Shown here piece by piece: positions 5,569-9,414 of a DNA stretch of 9,414 nt. The position numbers and the translations under genes are program-made. Under the pieces are notes generated by a model, which was given only the letters and a program-made list of their open reading frames with translations, was not told the DNA's origin and ran no database searches. Positions within the stretch are counted from its first letter, which is position 1. Every line of letters begins with the position of its first letter. The stretch comes from a bacterium (GTDB lineage: Bacteria > Verrucomicrobiota > Kiritimatiellia > UBA8416 > CAMZLY01), in contig DAOVUR010000055.1 of the NCBI GenBank assembly GCA_030632465.1, forward strand, positions 1 through 9,414, written 5' to 3'.

Positions 5569-6999
5569 TTAAACTTTCTCAACTATTATACGACTTCCGC
5601 GTACTTCTGCAACAACTATCGGCGTCGATTTATCAATAAAAGATCCGCGTGCAATTATGTCTAGTCGTTTATCTCCAAATTCACCAATACCGCTTGGGCG
5701 TAATGTTGTTACTGCAGTGCCTTTAGCGCCTAGTAATTCGCTGGATGTTTTGGCGGAGGTGTAGCCGTCATCTCTGTGTTCTACAGCATCAAGGCATAGG
5801 CGATGAAAGGCTGCAGATTTCGGTAGTAGTTTGCCTAAAATAATGCCACCTGCCAATATTACGATTAAGGTAATACTAAAGTTTAGCATGGCGTAGTGGA
5901 TATCTTCTAATGTTGGTAAGGCATACCATTCTACGGAGAATGAGTTACCTACCATCGACATGAAAAGTCCGATGACCACAAGAATTATACCTGCAATGCC
6001 GGCGGCACCGAAGCCGGGGATGATAAATATTTCTGCCATTATAAGCAGTATGCCGATAGAGAAGATTACGATTTCTGCGATGTTTGCCATGCCGGCTATG
6101 TGGTGTCCCCAGAACCATATTGCCAGTATTAGTAGACCTGATATGCCTGGTATACCGAAGCCTGGAGTTTTATATTCTATGTATAAACCTAGCAGACCGA
6201 GTGCTAGCAATATGCCGGACATAGGGAAGCCGTCAATGATTCTTGCTAGGCGTTCGGCGGTGGAAGATTTTAATGTGACGATCTCATCTGAGCCACGGCC
6301 AATTGTATTAAGAAGATCTTCTATGCTTTCAACTGTTCCGGCAGAGAGTAGCGGGTGTGCGTCATCACCTTCACCGACTATCTGTGCTGCATCTTGACTG
6401 GTCAGGGTTAGTAGTTGTCCGGCGGGGCATATTACTTTGTCACCAATTTTATACTCAATTTCTGCACGTACCATAGCTTCTGCAAGTTGTGCATCGTGAC
6501 CTTTGCGTTGTGCTACTGCACGAATCATAGCTACGGTTGGTGAGACAGCTTTCTCTTTTAAGTCATCAGGCATAGCTTTTGGGCCGCCCATAGGTAGAGG
6601 GGACATCATGATTGGCATAGCGTCACCAATTCTTGAGCCTGGTGCCATATAGATATGATCTGTTGCCATAGCGGTGATTGCGCCAGCGGATATGGCGTCT
6701 GGATTGACAAATGTATATGTGGGGATTTTCGTGGAGGTGATGATCTTGATGATCTCGGCAGTGGCATCAAGGCGACCGCCGGGTGTATCCATGTCGATTA
6801 TGATCACGCTGGCATCAAGAGCTTCTGCTTCAGTGACGCCGCGCTTGACCACGTATACTAATGCACGTTCGATCATATCGTGGATAGGGATTACATAAGC
6901 TATGCCCGCTTCCTGCTCTGTATTTGTTTGTGCAGTTGCAAGAAGAGGGGTAATGAAAGAGAGTACGACTGCTGATAAAATATATAAATGTTTTTTCAT
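5569..6999 (-). CDS. nfeD: Long NfeD-family protein: membrane-bound ClpP-class serine protease
   Basis: The frame opens at 7041, but ATG 6999 (476 residues) is preferred because it starts a signal peptide, MKKHLYILSAVVLSF, with probable cleavage after ATA near residue 24. The Shine-Dalgarno is weak at both. A ClpP/crotonase-fold protease domain spans about 30-215. It has DTPGG (71-75), the nucleophile in AISAG (S104), APGSRIG, and the general-base lysine in EKAVSPTVAMIRAVAQRKG (K150), which aligns with the Ser-Lys dyad of Pyrococcus 1510-N from memory. Several membrane spans follow at about 260-395, including PGFGIPGISG and IPGFGAAGIAG loops, then a C-terminal OB fold (about 420-476) with TTLRPSGIGEFGDKRLD. 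The archaeal relative cleaves its partner stomatin; FloA is the likely partner here. Confidence 0.94.
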   Translation of the reverse strand: MKKHLYILSAVVLSFITPLLATAQTNTEQEAGIAYVIPIHDMIERALVYVVKRGVTEAEALDASVIIIDMDTPGGRLDATAEIIKIITSTKIPTYTFVNPDAISAGAITAMATDHIYMAPGSRIGDAMPIMMSPLPMGGPKAMPDDLKEKAVSPTVAMIRAVAQRKGHDAQLAEAMVRAEIEYKIGDKVICPAGQLLTLTSQDAAQIVGEGDDAHPLLSAGTVESIEDLLNTIGRGSDEIVTLKSSTAERLARIIDGFPMSGILLALGLLGLYIEYKTPGFGIPGISGLLILAIWFWGHHIAGMANIAEIVIFSIGILLIMAEIFIIPGFGAAGIAGIILVVIGLFMSMVGNSFSVEWYALPTLEDIHYAMLNFSITLIVILAGGIILGKLLPKSAAFHRLCLDAVEHRDDGYTSAKTSSELLGAKGTAVTTLRPSGIGEFGDKRLDIIARGSFIDKSTPIVVAEVRGSRIIVEKV

Positions 7000-7106
7000 G
7001 ATTCTGTAAATATGCACAATTCCTAGGTTAAGTACCAGCATTAATGAGTAGCTTTTAATAGTAAGTTAGGCAGTTTTTTGTAGTTGTCAGGCATCTGCGA
7101 TGCTCT

Positions 7107-7126
7107 AACAGGCTCGGAGGCCTGTT
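7107..7126. repeat. Small hairpin
   Basis: AACAGGC (7107-7113) and GCCTGTT (7120-7126) form a perfect 7-bp stem with a 6-base loop, followed on the plus strand by TTAC. No plus-strand gene lies upstream, so a terminator role is unsupported. Confidence 0.5.
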
Positions 7127-7140
7127 TTACTTGTCGATAG

Positions 7141-7192
7141 ATCAGCACTCCGACTTGTCTCGGCGTAGCCAAAGGCGAAGACGGATGCTGAT
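7141..7192. repeat. 52-bp imperfect palindrome
   Basis: The ends ATCAGCA (7141-7147) and TGCTGAT (7186-7192) are perfect inverted repeats. Inside, TCCG/CGGA and GCC/GGC also pair, closing on an AAA loop at 7171-7173, with mismatches between. The centre (CGGCGTAGCC, GGCGAAGACGG) is GC-rich against an AT-rich background. Its composition recalls the element at 191-276, though they are not clear copies. It looks like a mobile or repetitive palindromic unit. Confidence 0.65.
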
Positions 7193-7198
7193 TAAGGA

Positions 7199-7214
7199 CA
7201 GCTATGAAAAGCTG
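7199..7214. repeat. Small hairpin next to the 52-bp palindrome
   Basis: CAGCT (7199-7203) and AGCTG (7210-7214) form a perfect 5-bp stem around ATGAAA. It is short enough to be chance, and is listed because it is the third inverted repeat within about 110 bases. Confidence 0.3.
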
Positions 7215-7396
7215 CTTTACTGGCTGTTGCGACTTGGGCGTGGAGTATGTTGTCAGTTTCCTGCTGTATGGCATTTTGGCGTAATAAAAACAGTAAAAAT
7301 AATTTAATATAGGCTATTGCGTGGTCTGGTGCTGATGTGTACTATTCTTTGGATTTGCAACAAATATCATATTCATAATAACCAACATGGAAACAT

Positions 7397-7403
7397 AAGG
7401 AAG
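7397..7403 (+). promoter_or_regulatory. Ribosome binding site that fixes the fhs start
   Basis: AAGGAAG ends five bases before ATG 7409. The adjacent in-frame GTG at 7406 would leave only two bases, so the ATG is the start. Confidence 0.75.
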
Positions 7404-7408
7404 TAGTG

Positions 7409-9172
7409 ATGAAACTTGATCCAACTGTAATGAAAGATTGGGAAATTGCTGAAGCCGCTGAAGCGGATATGAAGTCGATTGAAGAGCTTAGTTCTGATTT
7501 TGGTTTGAAGCCTGAAGAGGTTATTCCTATGGGAAGAAAACTTGCTAAGATTGATTATAAGATGGTGATGAAGCGTCTTGAAGATGCGCCACAAGGCAAG
7601 TATATCGATGTTACGGCTATTACACCTACACCGTTAGGTGAAGGTAAGACCACTACTGTTATGGGGCTAGTGCAGGGGTTGGGTAAGATCGGCAAGAGTG
7701 TTGTGGGTACTATTCGTCAGCCGAGTGGTGGTCCAACTTTTAATATTAAGGGCTCTGCTGCTGGTGGTGGTTTGGCGCAGTGTGTACCGCTGTCGGAATT
7801 TTCCATGGGTTTGACGGGTGATATTGATGCGATTACTAATGCGCATAATTTGGCGATGGTGTCACTTACCGCCCGCATGCAGCATGAAAATAATTATGAT
7901 GATGCACGTCTTGAGAAGATTGGCCTAAAACGTCTTGATATTGATCCTGAGCGGATAGTGATTAAATGGGCAATAGATTTTTGTGCGCAGTCGCTTCGTA
8001 ATATTACTATCGGTAAGGGCGGCAAGATGGATGGCTTTGAGATGGAGTCTGGTGCTCAGATCACGGTATCAAGTGAGATTATGGCTATCTTGGCTGTTTC
8101 GCGTGACTTGAAAGATTTGCGTGAGCGCATGGCGAAGATGGTGGTTGCCTATAATAAGCAAGGTGGAGAAGTTACAGCCGCCGACCTTGAAGTTGATGGC
8201 GCTATGACCGCTTGGCTAGTTAAGGCTATTAACCCAACACTGCTACAGACTATAGAGGGGCAGCCAGTGCTTGTGCATGCTGGGCCTTTTGCGAATATTG
8301 CAATAGGACAGAGCTCTATTATTGCTGATGAGCTGGGATCACGTCTTGCTGATTATCTAGTGACAGAAAGTGGGTTTGGTGCTGATATTGGGTTTGAGAA
8401 ATTCTGGAACCTTAAGTGTCGTTTCTCTGGCATGAAACCTAGTGCAGTTGTTATTGTTGCAACCATACGCGCACTTAAGATGCATGGTGGTGGACCTGTT
8501 GTTAAGCCGGGCAAGCCATTGGATGCAGCATATTCAGAAGAGAACCTAGATCTACTTGAAATTGGATGTTCAAATCTTATTGCGCATATCAATACGGTGA
8601 AGAAGAGTGGAGTGCGTCCAGTTGTATGTATTAATAGTTTTTATACAGATACAGATGCAGAGGTAGCCTTAGTGCGTAAGGTATCTGAAGATCATGGTGC
8701 TTTTTGTGCGCTTTCTAAGCACTGGTTAGAAGGTGGTGAGGGCGCTGTTGAACTGGCTGAGGCAGTTGTTGCTGCATGTGAAGAAGAAAATGATTTCCAT
8801 TTTCTTTATGAGCTTGATATGCCTGTACGTCAAAGGATAGAGCTTATTGCCAAAGAAGTTTATGGTGCCAGTGGTGTTTCATATACTGATACAGTCTTAG
8901 CGAAGATTGAGGAGATTGAGTCTGATCCATCTGCACGTGAACTTGGTATGTGTATGGTGAAGACGCATTTGAGTCTTTCGCATGAACCGAGCTGGAAAGG
9001 GCGCCCAACAGGTTGGACCTTGCCTATTATTGATGTTATGGTTTATAAAGGAGCTGGTTTTATTGTGCCGATGGCTGGTGCAGTAAAACTTATGCCTGGT
9101 ACAGGGTCAAATCCGGCCTTTAGGCGTATCGATGTTGATGTTGATACTGGCAAGATTCAGGGACTGTTTTAA
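7409..9172 (+). CDS. fhs: Formate--tetrahydrofolate ligase
   Basis: ATP-dependent ligase that makes 10-formyl-tetrahydrofolate from formate and THF in the cytoplasm; it feeds purine synthesis and is the formate-activating step of the methyl branch of the Wood-Ljungdahl pathway. It has 587 residues, longer than the common form of about 557. Signatures: P-loop TPTPLGEGKTTT (72-83), RQPSGGPTFNIKGSAAGGG (103-121), HAGPFANIAIG (290-300), ESGFGADIGFEKFWNLKCR (320-338), and the C-terminal GRPTGWTLP and AGFIVPMAGAVKLMPG. Compared from memory with the standard enzyme, the second signature has FANIAIGQSSIIAD instead of FANIAHGCNS, and the C-terminal TGDIMTMPG loop is AGAVKLMPG; this marks the divergent long-form clade seen in some anaerobes. 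The strong Shine-Dalgarno fixes the start at 7409. folD follows on the same strand. Confidence 0.98.
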   Translation: MKLDPTVMKDWEIAEAAEADMKSIEELSSDFGLKPEEVIPMGRKLAKIDYKMVMKRLEDAPQGKYIDVTAITPTPLGEGKTTTVMGLVQGLGKIGKSVVGTIRQPSGGPTFNIKGSAAGGGLAQCVPLSEFSMGLTGDIDAITNAHNLAMVSLTARMQHENNYDDARLEKIGLKRLDIDPERIVIKWAIDFCAQSLRNITIGKGGKMDGFEMESGAQITVSSEIMAILAVSRDLKDLRERMAKMVVAYNKQGGEVTAADLEVDGAMTAWLVKAINPTLLQTIEGQPVLVHAGPFANIAIGQSSIIADELGSRLADYLVTESGFGADIGFEKFWNLKCRFSGMKPSAVVIVATIRALKMHGGGPVVKPGKPLDAAYSEENLDLLEIGCSNLIAHINTVKKSGVRPVVCINSFYTDTDAEVALVRKVSEDHGAFCALSKHWLEGGEGAVELAEAVVAACEEENDFHFLYELDMPVRQRIELIAKEVYGASGVSYTDTVLAKIEEIESDPSARELGMCMVKTHLSLSHEPSWKGRPTGWTLPIIDVMVYKGAGFIVPMAGAVKLMPGTGSNPAFRRIDVDVDTGKIQGLF

Positions 9173-9176
9173 AATA

Positions 9177-9197
9177 GTGAATAATGAATAGTGAATA
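9177..9197 (+). repeat. Heptad array directly after fhs
   Basis: Three 7-base units, GTGAATA, ATGAATA and GTGAATA, begin five bases after the first base following the fhs TAA (9170-9172). This is nearly the same position and orientation as the array after the lipoprotein gene at 3245. TGA is on the sense strand in each unit. Confidence 0.65.
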
Positions 9198-9249
9198 ATT
9201 ATGGATGTTTTTTATTAGTGAAAATTGATATTATAGGAAAAGTAACTAC

Positions 9250-9279
9250 CTACCTCCGGGAGGTAGTCCGTAGAGCGGA
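9250..9279. repeat. Tandem hairpins between fhs and folD
   Basis: CTACCTCC (9250-9257) and GGAGGTAG (9259-9266) form a palindrome around one central G; as RNA it folds into a 7-bp stem with a 3-base loop. It is followed at once by TCCG-TAGAG-CGGA (9267-9279), a second small stem. No T-tract follows, so read-through into folD is plausible. The GTGAATA units at 9177-9197 and 9286-9292 flank the pair. Confidence 0.55.
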
Positions 9280-9285
9280 AAAATA

Positions 9286-9300
9286 GTGAATAGTTAAGGA
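9286..9300 (+). promoter_or_regulatory. Single heptad fused to the folD ribosome binding site
   Basis: One GTGAATA unit (9286-9292) is followed directly by GTTAAGGA, whose AAGGA (9296-9300) is the Shine-Dalgarno seven bases before the folD ATG. The repeat therefore sits immediately beside the translation start region. Confidence 0.6.
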
Positions 9301-9307
9301 TTTTATT

Positions 9308-9414
9308 ATGAGTTCTCGTATAATTGATGGTAAGCAAGTTGCAAAAGAGATGCGGGAAGAGCTTAAAGTGAAAGTTGCCACTTTAAAGGAGCAGGGAATA
9401 GTTCCTGGATTGGC
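9308..9414 (+). CDS. folD: Bifunctional methylenetetrahydrofolate dehydrogenase/cyclohydrolase, N-terminal fragment
   Basis: Only the first 35 codons are inside the window; the gene runs off the right edge. The translation begins MSSRIIDGKQVAKEMREELK and continues to KEQGIVPGL. This is the characteristic FolD N-terminus: the IIDGK start, a helix of the ELK...V..L type, and the G.VPGLA turn that leads to the first core strand. The enzyme interconverts 5,10-methylene-THF and 10-formyl-THF using NAD(P), so it acts directly after Fhs. The pair makes a formate-to-methylene-THF module. The gap to fhs is 135 bases, with hairpins and heptads, so the two may be co-transcribed but separately tuned. AAGGA seven bases upstream supports the ATG. 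The catalytic lysine lies beyond the window. Confidence 0.93.
   Translation, partial: MSSRIIDGKQVAKEMREELKVKVATLKEQGIVPGL

Larger units (their letters stand above)
7042..7408. other. Spacer between divergent nfeD and fhs: palindromes plus an AT-rich leader
   Basis: No convincing gene. The left two thirds hold three inverted repeats, listed separately (7107-7126, 7141-7192, 7199-7214). From about 7275 to 7408 the sequence is AT-rich and must hold the fhs promoter; TTGCAA at 7355 with AT-rich TAATAA-like sequence about 15 bases on is a weak candidate I would not rely on. The long nfeD promoter should lie above 7000 on the other strand. I looked for a ZTP riboswitch, which is often found ahead of fhs and folD, and saw none of its conserved core. 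A 77-codon minus-strand frame (7041-7274) runs through the palindromes and is probably not a gene. Confidence 0.5.

Noticed and set aside
7000..7041. Upstream ATG extending the long NfeD by 14 residues
   Set aside because: The extension precedes a normal signal peptide that begins at 6999, and no Shine-Dalgarno supports it.
7041..7274. 77-codon minus-strand open frame upstream of the long nfeD
   Set aside because: It spans three inverted repeats, lacks a clear ribosome binding site and resembles no family I know. It is treated as chance or a remnant and discussed in the findings.
7320..7408. Sigma-54 -24/-12 promoter ahead of fhs
   Set aside because: No GG and GC pair at the required 10-base spacing was found in the stretch I checked (around 7320-7345); nearby GG and GC pairs are too close together.
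9173..9307. Riboswitch (ZTP or THF class) ahead of folD, or ahead of fhs at 7275-7408
   Set aside because: The conserved core of neither class is visible in either leader; the structure ahead of folD is a simple hairpin pair.

Overview
The window looks like a chromosomal segment of a moderately AT-rich Gram-negative-type bacterium. My best guess is a member of the Planctomycetes-Verrucomicrobia-Lentisphaerae (PVC) group. That guess rests on the style of the 3D-domain lipoprotein, on a FloA/NfeD operon with an extra membrane gene ending in an EILGPP-type tail, and on a long-form Fhs. It is memory-based inference, not a database result. No phage, transposase, CRISPR, rRNA or tRNA was seen.

Layout, left to right. 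The 3' end of a plus-strand ORF with a C-terminal membrane segment (3-140) is followed by a palindromic repeat element (162-321). Next come two minus-strand genes overlapping by one base: a sigma-54-dependent GAF/AAA+/Fis activator (2670 to 1120) and glutamate racemase murI (1120 to 320). A short divergent spacer holding a perfect 11-bp inverted repeat leads to a plus-strand 3D-domain lipoprotein (2802-3239). Converging on it is a minus-strand operon that reads 6999 to 3320: long NfeD serine protease, short NfeD, flotillin-like FloA, and an uncharacterised membrane-anchored protein. A 0.4-kb spacer rich in palindromes separates this operon from plus-strand fhs (7409-9172) and the start of folD (9308, cut by the window end).

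Functional themes. (1) Envelope: murI supplies D-glutamate for peptidoglycan, the 3D protein is a likely wall-acting lipoprotein, and the FloA/NfeD operon builds membrane microdomains with an associated membrane protease. (2) One-carbon metabolism: fhs and folD together activate formate to 10-formyl-THF and interconvert it with methylene-THF.

The most unusual feature lies between the genes. Several spacers contain short arrays with a strict 7-base period (GTGAATA, TTCACCC, TCAGATA/TCAGTTT and GTGAGNN types). In every array, most units carry TGA or TAA on the strand that is sense for the transcript entering the spacer. They abut stop codons, a start codon or a Shine-Dalgarno sequence, and are often paired with hairpins. 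They are absent from the one divergent spacer with clear gene starts and from the two tightest junctions. I regard this heptad system as the main thing to follow up.
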